From the NCBI GenBank assembly GCA_024362935.1, contig JANCRA010000003.1, positions 39,183,291 through 39,247,290 on the forward strand: 64,000 nt of DNA. Reading direction: 5' to 3'. A program made the translations under genes and the position numbers. The stretch is from Setophaga petechia. Taxonomy: Eukaryota; Chordata; Aves; Passeriformes; Parulidae. Shown one piece after another: positions 39,951-59,954 of this stretch; within the stretch, counting starts at the first letter, position 1, and the number at the start of each line of letters is the position of its first letter. The notes below the pieces were generated by a model that saw only the letters and a list, made by a program, of their open reading frames with translations, did no database searches and had not been told where the DNA came from.

Positions 39951-40082
39951 CTGCTTTGCACGTCCTGCCATCATCTTCCAGCTGCACACCCGTGGGACAG
40001 GCACAGCTGTAGAAGGGGTCCCTTGGAGACAGCAGGCACAGATGGGAGCAACCACCGTTGTTTTCTTCACATGGAGTGTGAA
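39951..40082 (-). CDS. LRP5: LRP5 exon 5 (first EGF-like module)
   Basis: This 132 bp exon encodes residues 295-339 in human numbering. It is the EGF-like module that packs under propeller 1 and links it to propeller 2. All six cysteines are present with EGF spacing: [18 protein letters not shown] and GRTC (positions 299, 306, 310, 321, 323, 336). The first Phe codon is completed from exon 4 (T then TT), giving [11 protein letters not shown]. The exon ends AAA GCA G, with donor gtagga below 39951. The acceptor ends ttgaag, so it has A rather than C or T before AG. Entry and exit are both phase 1, so the module could in principle be skipped without a frameshift. Length equals human exon 5. Confidence 0.97.
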
Positions 40083-45885
<5,803 letters not shown>

Positions 45886-48800
45886 TCACAAGTTTTGCCT
45901 CTGTGTATTTACCATTGTCTTCCAATGCTGAGCAGTACCTGATTCTTATAAGCATTTACAACTGAGTATCATCCTTGTGTGGTCAGTTACTACAAGTTAA
46001 TATCCTATATTGCAATGACCACAGCTTGATCTCCTTTTGCAAATCCATATAGAAAAAAAAAAGAAGAATAAAATCAAGGGCCCTGAAATTTGTTTCTGTC
46101 AAAAAATAAATCACAAATCCATAAAGACTTCGAAAGACATTAAATTTTTGGAGGTTTTTTCCCCCATTCCCATCCATGTCCCAGTTTCCCTATCACTCCA
46201 CCTATGGGCAATGTAAGTAGCCTGAATAGACTCATAATAGATTAACAGCATGTACCAACTGGAAAGGACCAGATCAAAGTGTGGCAAATCACACAACATC
46301 TGCATGAAAAGCTGAGATTGTACAGTTACAAGAGAAATGGTCTGGTGAGAAGGGGACAGCCAGTTCACAGCTGGTAAACATTACCCAGCACCACATATGC
46401 AGCCTGCAAGTTCCACATGCAAACACAACACAGCTGCCTCAGGGGGCTCAGAGAAACACACTGCCTTCCCAATATCGTGACAGCCTTTTGGGCCATGGGT
46501 CTTTGTGAGGAAGCCTTTGCCCTGAGGGAGCTCTCAAACATGACCAGGGATCTGTGCACTGGACTCATCACCTCCCCAGGTTCCCTGCACAGTATTAGAT
46601 CAACAGGAGCTCCAGATGGGCACCAGCTGGGCAAGAGCACTGAGCTGCATCCCAGCTAAGTCCTCCTAACACTGCAGCTCCAGAAAAGCATGGTAAAGAG
46701 ACATCTATTCAGTCCTGCACAATGCTTGGCCAGATGTTTCATTACCTGGCTTATCTCAGATGCTTAGCTCTCCTGAGAAGACAGCACTCGCTGTGCAATC
46801 ACAGTAGGAGCCACTAAGGAAGTTAATGAATGTGGATTGTGAAAACACTTTATGCTTTATTTTATGAGGGAGAATCCTGTCCACACTTCAGGGATGATGT
46901 AGGGACTATATTTGTAATTGCTGTCATGTTCCTCTGCAGGGGGATCTTGCTCTCCCCCCTGCAAACTGCAGAGGCTCTAGAGCTGCTTTACCTGCAGCTG
47001 GGCCATCATTTCAGCCAAGGAGAAACAGGCAGCTCTACAGCTATCACCAGCAAATGTCCCTCACAACACACTTAACCTTAAAATGGTCTGATCTCCATGT
47101 CCATCCTCCACCCCAATTTAGGCAGATCTCCAGTACCAGGGCAGTCACAGCACCTACACAGCAGCATATATAATCATGAGCAGTTTACCCCACTAAAGAA
47201 GGGAATATAATAATCTAATAACCATGCAGATATAGACAGACAGATAGACATTGACCACTTGTATCACAATACACATACACCTGAGTGTGAGGTCAAATAA
47301 GTTTTCTAGGTGAAATAAAAGACTTCCATGCAGGTGACTCCGCAGGTTTCTGAGATAGCTCACATTAGAGCGGCTGAGGCACAGTCATGTCCCCAGATGC
47401 CTTCCCAAAGCTTCCTCAGCTCCAGCAACCAGGATAGACTGACAGCCCCTGAAAAAGCACCAGCAGTAGCTGAGAGCTGCCCCAGTTCAGAGGACAACCT
47501 ATGAATGTAAATTGCCACTCATTTTGGTTTTCCTTAACAAGTCAGGCTGCAATTTGTGGCAACTCAGACTGTGTGGGGAAGCAGCTATTGACAAACAACT
47601 AAAGACAGAGAAAAGCAGACTTAAAAAACCTGTCTGCACAATCAGCTGCTGAATCACACTGTGAAACTGATATGGCCAAATACTCATTTTTGGTCAGGTC
47701 AAATCAGTTGTCTGATCCAGCTCATCTGATCCTGCTCAGCTTGCACCACCTGCATCCAGCTCTATAGGAATAAAGACAGAAAAAAGATAGACTGTTGAAT
47801 GAAGAAAAATGTGGCTATTAGAAGTGATTTTGGGCCACATCACGTGGAGATTGAAATGTGTAAGTGCAGACTAAAAAGGAGCTTAGACCAAAATTAAAAA
47901 TCCCATGAAAGTTACCTAAGAGAAAAAAATAAAGGAGACAAAACTAGCTAGGTCCTATTAAACCCTCAAAGCAGGTTAAAAGGATGAAAACAGATCCCCT
48001 AAATTATCATAGAACAAAATTCCTGTCCTCAGGCCTTCCATTAAAATTTCAGCCTGCACTCTCAATGCATTCAGATGAAGGGAAAAAAAAAATCTGTAAA
48101 CCAAAGGGCCCTCATGGCTTTTCTATGATATTAAAGGAGCTCCAACTCAAGAGCCTCTTCCCAAAAAATAGTGTCATTTAATTTCATAGGTGATGTGTGT
48201 GATGTCACAGAGACTGCTGCACAAAACTAGTACTTTCAAATTCACACACAAACTTGTCACAGGAGAATTGCATCTCTACATTTCAGCTCATTAGCAGGCA
48301 CCAAGCTCAATGTTACTCAAAGGTTTAATACTGTGTGGTATTAGCAAAGTAGCTGCACCACAAAGGAAGGGTCAGCAGGATGAAGATTCACTTAGACAAC
48401 ATGGAGAACAACTGAATGCAGGCAGCCTTCCTTCAAAGCACTTCTCTCTCAGGTGGACTTTTCTAAAGCAACACACCCTGTCACCACCTTGTCCTGACAA
48501 CAGGCTGTCTCTGCAATCCCTCAAGTATCATAAAGCTGATCTTCTCAGAGAACTTTTCAGAGTATACTGAACACCTAAAGAGGTAAAGGTTTCCTTCCCT
48601 CTATGTGCTTCACAGAATCCCATGGTCCATCACAGGAGCGCACACCAAGCCATGGTAAGGCAAATACAATTTTTGCATCCTTTTCAAAGAGGTTTCTGTC
48701 CTTTCATCAGGCAGCAGGTGCTGAATTGCCATGAATTCTAGGAAATTTGCTCTGGTTTGGGGATCTCTCAGCACATCAAGACCCTGAATCAGGAGTCTGG

Positions 48801-51420
48801 AAATCAATGTAAGAAGCTGCTCCTACAGCAGGACTGATCTTCTGTGATCTAATTGAGCCCATTTAAAACCATACCACTGCCAAATGAAGCACTTCTTCCC
48901 TGGTGCCCACCCCTGGTGTTGACATTAGCATTCTACAAGGAAAAAAATGAGAAAACTCAAAACCTTCCAGTTACATTAGCAAATCATCAATCTTACCAAT
49001 GTTTCTGCAGCAGTGGTGCTTAAACAGAAGGAGCAATGAAGAACAGCAACCAGTCAGCTGAAGCCACCTGTGAAGCTTGCCCAGAGAAAGAGGCATTTCT
49101 CACCACCTCCCCCATGGCAAGTTACTCACCTTTGAGTCTGCAATTAGCTAGGGCAGCCCTTTCCATCCCTCCTCTTCCACCTTTCTCTAGCCTAACATCT
49201 AGGCTCTTTGGACTTTTTTTTGCAGCACAAGGCACAACACAGCACTGGACATGAGACTACAACAAGCCATAAAATGTCATGTTTTAACTGCATGCCTGAA
49301 AGGGATTGTCAAGTATGCACAAAATGTCAAGTTTTCCCTTTTTTGCCCTCCTCTATTTTGAGTGACAAAGTTAGTTCAAACTCAGGTAAAAATACAGTGT
49401 TCTGGCTGGAACACAGAGTAACCTGAAGACAGAAATTTTTTTGCACAAGTTATAAATGCTAAAGAAAAGAAACATCCATGGTTTTTATGGAAAGAATGAC
49501 ACAAGCTTAGCTAAACCAGCAAACTTAACTAGAATAGTAATAAGAGAAATTTTTGGGCTGGGGAAAGTTTCCTGGGTATGATTTGTGATGAAGAAAAAGA
49601 CAAAGGCTAAGTATCCTTGAAATAACCCATGGATCTGATTAAAAGTATTAGTCTCCTGTCAGAAGTATAGAAATCTGCTTGCAATAGCTGGTTTATCAGA
49701 GAAAGAGGAATACAGGAAAAACAGTAGGGAAATTAAAGATTTTAGTAATGTCCTGAATAATAATTAGGCCTTACAGCTTGCATCTTCCAAATGCCTCCAG
49801 TCTACAGGATCAATTCTTACACAAAAGCAGACACTTTTGGTTGGAGCTTTATGGGCAGGGGAAGAAAATGCCAAAAAGCTTCAAGTGGCTTCTCAGAGAA
49901 AGGAATCAATCTGCATGCTTTAACAGTTTATATGTAGGAACTGATTTTCATTCATCCTCATTTAAATTAACCTTAATTCAGGAGACTGGAGTAATAACTA
50001 ACACATTATTTCTGGGGGAAGTTTTCCTGAATTTATTTTTTAAAGAATGCTCGAGAGTCCACATCTCTTATTGACCTCAATAAAAAACAATCACCTTCAA
50101 ACAGTCAAGACATCATCAATGTTTCTGGGACAAATGATGGTCAGGACTGGGGTTTTTTGCTTCTCAAATAGAACCTATTTTCCAGGTGTCCAGTATATTA
50201 ACAATCCCTATCATTCTCATTTCACCATTTAAAAAAAAACCCAGTATTTACCCCAGATAACATTTCAGAAAAATAAGTAGACTAAGCAAAGGATCTCAGT
50301 CTGGCACTACCTGTGCTATTATGCCTCCCAGTTTTTGAAGCCAGCTAAAAGATGCACACTGAATAACAACGAAGAGCCTAAGGCAAGCATTTGGGTAGGT
50401 TTTTTTGTTTGGTTGATTTTCTTGGTGGTGGTGGTGTTTTCAAATGTAAATTCCAGAGTTTTAAATACCCCTGGGCCAGTGCACGCCATAACAATTGTAA
50501 GAAACTAAAAATATCAAACCCAGTATCTTTGTACACATTAGATCAATCACAATTTTAGGATTGGCATCTGAGGAGTTTTATATCCTCCTTGCATGGCAAC
50601 AGGTCAACAAAAGTCTAACAGCACTGAGGCTGTCAAAGAAAATGAAAAAAAGAATTCCTAAAGAGCTAATGAGAGGAAAAAAAGCTGTTGTGAGCAAAAT
50701 TCACTGCTAAGCAGCTATTGCAAATCAATACCCTTTCAAAAAAAGTAACCAAGCTGCACTACAGAAGCTGCTAAACAAAAAGCAGACCTTGGACAAACTT
50801 ATGAGTTACTTTATTTAGTTCTTCAGAGATGCTTAAGTGTCTCCCCCCCCTCACTGGTTTTAAACCTTAACTCCAGACTTCCAAGGCAGAAAGGAAGGAG
50901 AGGCAGGGCGAAAAGAGACTAACATCAAATTATAATTTCACAGCACTTGCACCAATTCTTTCCCATAACTGATCTGCTGCACCACTTTGCTACACCAAAG
51001 AAAGGAGCTGGAACAAAGCAGAGCAGAAGCCAAAGCCCCATCAAAGCCATGGTGTAAATGTACAGTTTCTTATGAACACACAGCCACCAAGAGTCCATCC
51101 AGTCCAGTAGCGAGAAGCACCAGACCCAAGACAGTGCATAAAATTCACTTACTGCTGTATGTAAGCACATACATGTAATGTCTTACATATATTACAAATA
51201 GGTAGGCTCTATATGTAAGCTTCAAGCTTCACAACCAAGCTTTCTAGTCAGAACTTAATTAAATGCAATACAACTGCAGCCAAAAAGGCCCTGGGTTTTG
51301 GCATATAAACTACCACATTGAATCAGAGCTTAAATGGTGCTTCCCTCCTATCAGAAGAATGGGACTGAAAACCACCTTGCAAAAACAAACAGATTTTGAA
51401 GTTGGCAAACTGCACCCCAG

Positions 51421-51482
51421 TGGGGTTTTTTGTTGGCTTTGTTTTTGGGTGACTTTTTTGTTTGTTTGGTTGGTTTGTTTTC
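51421..51482 (+). repeat. T/G-rich low-complexity stretch
   Basis: Runs of T separated by g and gg (tttgtttgtttggttggttt type) on the plus strand, the complement of the CAAA-type repeats seen elsewhere in the window. Confidence 0.75.
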
Positions 51483-52299
51483 CCTGCTTAATTCATTTTA
51501 AAATTCCAGGTGCAGGAGCAAAACCAGAATGAAGACCATATTTCCCCTCAGTCTTAAAGCTGCAGGTTATTTCTTATTTCCCAGTGCTTCATGTCTCTTG
51601 TCATCATTTTTACAAAGATTAGAAATCAGGGCTGTGCCCTTCAAGAGCAGCCAATCAGCCATCTGAGCTGGAAGGTATCACAGACATAATAAAAAGCAGC
51701 ACCCGTTGCCCAAACACTTTTTCCATCTCCCAAAATGCAGTACAGCTGCCAAACCTTACATAACCTGCTTACACAAAAGGGGCCAGTTGCACAGATGATA
51801 TAAATCAGTACAAACTTCTCCAATTTCAACAATGCTCTTGAACTTATACAAGCCCATGGCATAAAACAGGAGTTTACAGGAAATTGCTATGAAGTTTAGA
51901 TTCCTGCACATTTAAAACTTACTTCCCCCATCCCACCTTTAAAGCTACAAAAACTCCACTGTGAAATTAAATATCTCCAACTGTTTACAGAAGAAAAGAA
52001 TGTCTATCTCACATAGCATTAAGCTGCAAATTACTTTCTTTTTTTTCAAATTACCTTTTGTTTTCTTTTCTTTTTTTCAAGCGCTGAATTTTGAGACCTG
52101 GATGTCCTTGACAAAATCATTACATCAAACCCAAAAATATGCCATAGCAGGTAGTGATTACAACTAATCACATTGTATTCAAAAAATGTGTACAAAGCAA
52201 ACAAAACCCTTGAGAAATAGGCTTCCCCACTACAGTTTTCCTACAATTTATTTAGGAAATAAATAAATTTATTCTTTGAAAACACACACTGGCAAGGTG

Positions 52300-52530
52300 T
52301 CCTTAAATGATCTGTGGGGTGCTCTAATCAGCTCACAGCAGCATGTCCATGTCTCTGTCCTGCTGAGGAGCCAGAACTGGGCACAGCACTTCAAGGGTCC
52401 TTTCAGCAGCTCTGAGTAGAGAGGGAGGTTGCTGATCTGATGGCAGCACTCCTGATGAAGCCCAGGAGTGCTCTTGGCTTTAAGGACAGCAAGGGCTGTC
52501 TCACAGGCAGTCCATTGACCTCAGGTCCCC
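52300..52530 (-). mobile_element. CR1 LINE internal fragment
   Basis: The plus strand matches the reverse complement of the CR1 ORF2 end: cagcatgtccatgtctctgt, ggagccagaactgggcacag, cagctctgagtagagaggga, gatgaagcccaggagtgctc and ttggcttt. The element is on the minus strand. It lacks the CR1 3' terminus at its left side and fades past about 52510. Old and non-coding. Borders are approximate. Confidence 0.82.
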
Positions 52531-55500
52531 TTCTTTCACGAAATGTGATTTACTTTAGGAATAGGAAAAATAGTCCAAATCTCAATACATTCAACCCATT
52601 CTAAGACACATTGCAGACACTCAAAATTCAGTATCCTCACATGAAAAAGTGCAGAATGAACTGCAGAACCCTCCATCAGCTTGTGAGCTAGACCCAGTCA
52701 TGACTCAACTACATCTACCTGAAGTTAAACCTAGATTTCTTTCTCTCTTCATAAGGAAACACTGAATTAAAACCTATTAGGACAGTCAAAAAAAATTGTA
52801 TCTACACATTAGACTGACTTAATGGAAGATGGGTTGCAGCAAATGCACTGAACCACATTAATCCAGCTGCGTAAGTCAGGCGCTGGTGGCTCTCTAACCC
52901 ACCCGTCTCAAAACTGCCCACATGTTTAGCTCAAACGAAGGCATTTTATGTTTCTCTGTGCTGATACACTTTAACTCAATGTTTAGGGAAAGATACACAC
53001 CAACTAAAGACAGGAATTTGTCAAGGCACGGAACTTAAGCATATTCATTTGCACCCTTGTAATTTCAAACACAGTAATAAACAAACCCTGAGAAGGAACA
53101 ATTCTTACTTCAGCTCATACTAATGCTTAATTTTACATGAAAAAAAAACTAGAAACATGTTTTGAGTTAAACCAAAGCACTCATTCATGACAGAATAGTG
53201 CTAGCCCATCCACACCAACATGCTGTATATGCCACGATCTCCACATTATGCAGCTATAAAATGCACCCAATGACATCATCTAATCAAAGAGCTTCCATCA
53301 CCTCTCTGGTGCCAGTGCATTCCTGACTTCACCCAAGAAACCACTGCAATACACACTGGCACTGTGACAACTAAAGCCATCCTGTTGTTTCTTCTGATCC
53401 CTCAAGAAATGGTGTAGAAATTTAGAAGAGAAGAATACAATTCCCAAACTTAATAAGACTAAATGTGTACAGGGTAAAGAAGTATCAGTGTCCAGGACTC
53501 AGGATAGGAGGATCACAGAAACTGCAGCCAAAGAAGAGTGCAAATGGGGGAAGGAGTTCAATGGGGTTTTTAAGAAGTCTACACATTTCCACCTCTTTCC
53601 CATGCAATTTTGGGGAGTAGGGGAGAAGTAAATTACTTTTTTCCCATCATCTCTGAACAGGCAGGTCTGGTCTCAAATGAAGCAAAAGGTCTTTGAACGA
53701 TAGTCCTATCTATGAGAAGGAAAAGGGAGAAATAAGCAGAAGAGACTAATGAACTATTTAAAGCAACGCTGCCACCATCAAGGACAATCATTTGAAAATA
53801 GAGTAAATAACAATTCCCACAAAAACCTCAAGTTTCTTATGCATGAGACTATTTGCAGCTATTTGGAGACACATATCAAAAGCTTTCCAAGTCCCAGAAA
53901 TTACTGCCATACCAAGATACTGGATATGACTGTGAACCAATTTTACAGTTGAGTACTTTTCTTTCATTTTAAGATAATAATCATGCTACTCATATATTAC
54001 AGAGTTTCAAATAACTAACCAAAAGCTTCAAAATAATTTTATACTTGCAATTAATTACTAACTAGAAGCACACAGGATATAAAGTAATCTCTAGCTTTCA
54101 GGCAGCAATAAGCACATTTCACTCAAAACCCGGGCATCTTCTGCATTTAAACCAAGCAGCCACAAGTTAGGGTTTCTAAAAAGCACAGCCTTCTTTACTC
54201 AGAGGATGTTGATGCTTTTCTTCTCCACCACTTGCAACAGTCACAAGTTTTTCTTCAGTATTCCCTCTCCTCTCAACTATTCCAAAGGAGATGAAGACCA
54301 GAAGATACACTGCTTAAAAGATGTCATCATTCACCCTTATTTGTATCAGAAGCCTCAGTCGACTGCAGCTCATACAGATCCCAACAATTCCAACTCAGCA
54401 GGCCAACATGCTTAACCTTTAGTACCTGCCATGCTGCTGTGTGGGACCAAGGTCCTGCTGAACCATCAGCAAACATCAGTGCAGTTTGAAGTGCTGACAT
54501 AAACACAGTTGTGAGTTAGAACAGCTCCAGGTCTTGTTCATGGACTTGCTGTGACACTGAGCAAATACTGGATTAACAACTAGGCATGTCTGAGGCTTTT
54601 AGTTTTAGACTCAGAACTGAAAGCTTTCTAATTGTGATAGCTGCCCCTTCTATATCCATTTTTTAGTATCCCATTTGGTGCATTTACCATCTAATCCTTT
54701 CTTTGGTTCCAAATATACTTTAGGTCAATGACAGCCACTGCTTGCAGATTTTGGCTAACTTGCCATAAGCAACCTGAGGCAATGGCTAAGCCAGGCTATG
54801 GCATACAATCCCTTAACGCTGTTCAGACTTGATTAGGCTTGTTTTAATCTCTGAACTAATAGCCATTCTGCAGAATGCCAAAACAGATCATTTATTTTTA
54901 GTACTCAGTAATTTTTTTCTTATTACTGCATTCTAATTTGTATCTTATTTCCTTCCCCCGAAGCTCTGCTCTTCCAAAAGGAGAAGATTGCTCCATAAAT
55001 GAAGGCAGCTTCTGGGGTAGTCCACTGGCACCAGCACTGACTCTGCCCAACAGCTTTACACCATGCCATGGAAGACTTTTTAAGAATTAAAATGAGGGAG
55101 GAAATGTAGACAGCAGTTTGCAGCTTTTCTTCAGTCAAACCAGTTCAAAGGTCCTTATTCTCCTCTTTCACAAACAGCATTCCTACAGATCCCACCAGGG
55201 TCAGCAGGCCAGCTCAGGTATGGCAAATTCAACAACCCCAGTGACTACACCATGTGATGACTGTGGTTATACCCACACCAAAAAACCCACAAGACAGCAC
55301 ACCTTTTCTTGAGGCAAGCAATTTTTATCTTTCCCTAAAATAATGATTTCACAAACATTTCACAGATGTCTCATTTAATTCTTTTTGCTTTCAGCAAACA
55401 GTGGGGGCAGAAATTTCTCAAGCATTACTGTCTGTTGAGCAAGGCAAGCTACAGAAAATATGCCTGGACCTGGACAGTAAGCTCACTCCAAAGGCAATAC

Positions 55501-56437
55501 AGCAGTCATCACACAAGTAATAACAAATTCAAGATTTATATTAACCAAAGTAAATATCTCTAACACATTGTAGACTTTCATAATGTGAACTAACTACTTC
55601 ATTAAGCACTTAGTAAAAATCAGATATGAGAATTATGGATATGCTACAGACCCTCAGAATCAGAGCCCTGTGTAAAATGAAGAAGGTAGCAAGCACTGAG
55701 ATTTTTATGTCATAGATTTAATGACCCTTGTCAACACACATTCTAGGGTGTTCTGATCTAAGACCTTCACTACAGGACTGAGAATTAATTAATTTGTTTT
55801 GGCTACTCATTCATGCATTCTTTTGAAGACTTCTTTTCAGGAAAGTGAAGTTTGCTTGCCACAACACATGATAAAAATTTGTTTTTCAAATACATTCCTC
55901 CATCTTCAGACGATGTTCATGACACTCAAGCTTTTTGCATTGCAGGGAATTTGAGCTACCTCTTTTAGCTGGGCTTGAGTAAAATCTTTATATACAATAA
56001 ATTCAGATTTGTTAGAAGCTGTTATCCTGAAAACATGTACATACTTATGCAGCAGCATCAAACTCAAAGTTAGTAATACCAACACTACTGAATCCCCCAC
56101 CAGTGGTCTACCTATCAAGAATTTACATAAATGCTAATGTTCTACAAACAATACCAAGAATTTAGCCTAATGTCCTCCATTACATAAATTCAGGTTAACG
56201 CACCCTACAGCAGGACTGCGATCTAAATATTCAAAACAAAGTATCAGCAAATTTATAGAAAAATGTTTTGTGCTGTCCTCTGTCTTCTTAGTTTATCCTT
56301 CATGTCAGGGAAGAGTAACTGGATTGCCACATAGTCTGCTTCCTTTAATTCCCAGAATATACAGTGAGTTCAGCAAGAAAATTTCAATGTGTATGGGAAA
56401 GAATGATATTACATATTAAGCCAACTCTTGTGAATTA

Positions 56438-56458
56438 TGATACTCTTTCAGAGTATCA
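56438..56458. repeat. 8 bp perfect hairpin
   Basis: tgatactc and gagtatca flank a five-base loop (tttca). Short, with no associated feature. Confidence 0.7.
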
Positions 56459-59400
56459 GAAGACCCTGTACAATGAATGATTTTCACTAGCTCTGGGAAT
56501 AAGAGAGACCCACAGATAAGCTTTAAGTGTCCCACAGCCTGCCTTAAAAAACGAACTTTTAGGAATGCACTGACTGATTGTTAGAGGGGAGGAATCTCTC
56601 TTTCTCAGTAAAACCATGAGATAATCACTGCCTTTAAAAAAGGAAGATAGGCTGAATGTGCAAAAGATGCAGCTCTCTTTAAAAACCATCACAACATCTG
56701 ACTTACTACTTAGGAAGCCCATCAGAACATCTGAAAAATCATACTCCTGAATGTCAATTGGAAAGCACAGAAAAACAGGTTTCAAAAGGAAACTCCAGAA
56801 GTGAACTTAGCCCCTGTCCCATCCCTCTCCTAAGGCTTGCTCATTACACTTCTGGTGCTCCTGAGAGATGATGACTGTATTTTCAATATGTTCTTCTCTA
56901 TTCTCTCAAACTAGTCTACGTCTTGAAGAATCACACTGAAAATGGAATAAAATCTACTTATTAGGCAAACACCACTCTGGGCATAACGCCCCACTGCAAA
57001 GCCCCCAACACACAATCCTCCATCCACCTCTGCAAAACAGCCTTACTAAGGCTAAAAGACAAGAGAAGATGTCACCATTCTGCCCAACAAAATGTTATTA
57101 TCTCAAGAGAGATTAGATTTGTTTGACTTGGAGCATTCCAGACAAACATAGCATCAGCTAAGCATTTGCAAACTGCTTATTTGTCCCATTTTGCCTCTGG
57201 AAACCAAAGTTGACTAATGAAGTTTTCTTCCTCATTTTCTGAGCTTCCCACCCCACTTCTCTAGTAGAAACTGCTAAAAGGACAAAATCACATCTACGGA
57301 ATGGAAATTCTTCCAAAATGAAAGCAAATGACTAACCACTGACAGATTGCCTCAACCAGTTTTACCAACCCTAGTCTGAACTGCATCACATTTCATGATC
57401 CAGGGAAAAACCCCATAAACCTACTCAGGTGCTCTGATCTAATACTGTTCTGACAGTTGTAGGAACAGTATTAGCCACCTGATTTTGAAAACTTTTAACA
57501 AAAAGAAAAATAAAACCTCTAATAAATAAAATACTAAATACTTCTTTTCTCCTACTGTCACCCACTTGTCCTCCCCAGACAATACCTGGAAAATGGAACA
57601 CATGCTAGCTCAACCCCAGAGCCTGCTGTGCCAAAATCAAATGTCATGATCACTATTTCACAGATGCACCTAGGAAATATTTCAGAGCTACCAGGTGAAA
57701 TGAAGTGGTTGTAAAAGCAAACCCGCTGTTTTATTCCTCAAATATATGTGATGTCTGATTTTTTAAAATTTTCTTTTAAGTTCAATATACAGGTTTTTCA
57801 GGCAAACCTGTCTTTGATTCAACACTTAATCAGTCAAAAGGCAAGGAACTGCATCCACTTAGGAGGAGTAAACTTGGCAGTGGCATTTCATGCAAAGTCC
57901 CATACCACTCTCTGTAATCCACCTCATCATGAAATACTCAATTTAACATCATATCCTCTCTTTAAATACACTACTGAACTCAATATCTAATTTATCAACG
58001 TTAATTAATTCTGCATAGATTACATCCTGTCAGGGTACAACAGGATTCCTGTTAATTTATTTAAAACCCTCTATACAACAATTTGCTGTGGGGAGAATTC
58101 CTTTCACCTAAAGGCATCTGTAAGGAAGGCAGGATTAGGAGGATAAGGGCCCCTCTGGAAAAGTCCTATGGCCCAACAAAGTCACTCCACTTCCCCTTCC
58201 ACTGGTAATGGCTGTACCTTTCCAGCCATTATCTGAAGGATACAGGTAGCTCCAGCATTTGACGTGTCAACAAAACTGAGGATTTTGTTTCTTTGGGTAC
58301 ACACAGTTTCATTTAGCCTTTGTATGCCCTTTATGTATTAATCATAAATGTACCTGTAACACCTCACATTCATCTGGAAAATCTTATGCAGGAAACACTG
58401 CAAAAACAACCACAGTTCCAGTCTGTGGCACGGAAGGTGCTGACCTGTGATCTTCAGCTGCCCTCTGTTGCCTAGTTTCCATCTTCACTGCTCACACACT
58501 TGAAGCAGGTAGTTTCTCAAGAAACTGTCCATCTTCCAGAGCAGGATAAACAACCAAATACTTGATTTTTATGGTTTATACTAAGCCCTTGCATTAACTC
58601 AGCAGCATTGTCTGAGGACAGACTCAGCGAAAATATCAGTTAATACCAGATTTTCCTACAGATGAGAAATCTAGAGGAAGATAAAGTGGTCTCTGAAAAA
58701 GTATTGTGAAAATGGCAGCAGATCAGTGGCAAACCAGCCCACTTGTGTGGATCCCTGCACACAAAAGAAATGCACTTGAGTTCTCCTTCCTCGTTTTATG
58801 AGGGTCCATCTAGCACAGCAAATCTTCAGTCATCACTGCAATAAATGCCAGGCCCAAAGGACACGACACCAGCACTGCTTGTGCACAGGGAGAGCAAACA
58901 GCACATGTGAAACCCTGGGGAAGACTGAAGAGGGAGGAACCATGCACATACACAAGTATTTTTAAGAACTGAGAAATGCAGCCTGCACTCTTACTACTTC
59001 TTAACATGGTTGCTTCACAGCATTGAGAATCCACAATTTCGCCTGGATTCTTTCCCTTGCTGGCAAAAACATCATTATTTAACATCACATCTTAAAAATA
59101 TCCTGATTTTGTTTACCAGCGCACAGCAAGTGAGAATTCCTGTTTCAACACATGCAGACTTGCACATGTTGCTGTCTACCTTAAATAGACATCACATATA
59201 AAATCAAAGTTAATTTACTAAAAAAGATCACTGAGAAAATAATAACAAAATGCTTGGAAAATTAATTACTTTTCCAAAGTGCAATGGGATAAGCCAGGTA
59301 ATTATACTGGTTGAATATTTGGCTTGGCACCTAAGAACCAGCTGTATTTTCCTTTTTGGCTCAAGGTCTGGGCTGCCATCTCTAGCCACAAAATATGTAA

Positions 59401-59557
59401 GCTCAAACATATGTTCAGTTACAGATCTTGAGAAAAATACCTCAGGAAAAAGTTAAGTGAAACAAAAGGCTATGTGTTCCTTTTCTTTTCAGAAGTAAAA
59501 ACTCAACATAAATCACCACAGTATCCATTTAAGCATTTAAGCCAAATTAATATTTAC

Positions 59558-59954
59558 CCATGAGCCGGATCCAAAGCTATTGCCCTGGGCTGATCAAGGT
59601 CTTGCCAGAAGAGGACTTTTCTAGATGTTCCATTGAGATTAGCTACTTCTATCCTATTGGTCTCTGAATCCGTCCAATAAAGTTTTTTCCCAATCCAATC
59701 ACACGCCAGGCCGTCCGGAGAAACCAGACCAGAAATGATGACATTCTGCACCACATTCCCAGTTTGGTTAATGTAAGTTTGCTTGATGGCTTCTTCACTC
59801 ACATCTGTCCAGAAAACGATGCCTTGTGAATACTGGAAGTCGACGGCAGCAGCATCCTCTAGGCCGCTGACCACCACGGTGGACTCCAGCTTCGTGCCCC
59901 CGGCATCCACCAGCCGGACGTCCCGCCGGTTGGCAAACAGCAGAAAGGGAGATG
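59558..59954 (-). CDS. LRP5: LRP5 exon 2 (start of first YWTD propeller)
   Basis: This 397 bp exon encodes residues 31-163 in human numbering, starting right after the signal peptide region. It reads [98 protein letters not shown] and [15 protein letters not shown]. Sequons lie at 93 (NQT) and 138 (NGT). Asp111 (SPDG), a human high-bone-mass site, is kept. The words DAGG.KLEST and AAVDFQ separate LRP5 from its paralogue LRP6, which has a different sequence there. The acceptor is ttccctctgtag and the donor is GG then gtaaat. Entry is phase 1, exit phase 2. One YWTD motif is FWTD. The open frame continues upstream to about 60153 but that part is intron. Confidence 0.98.
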
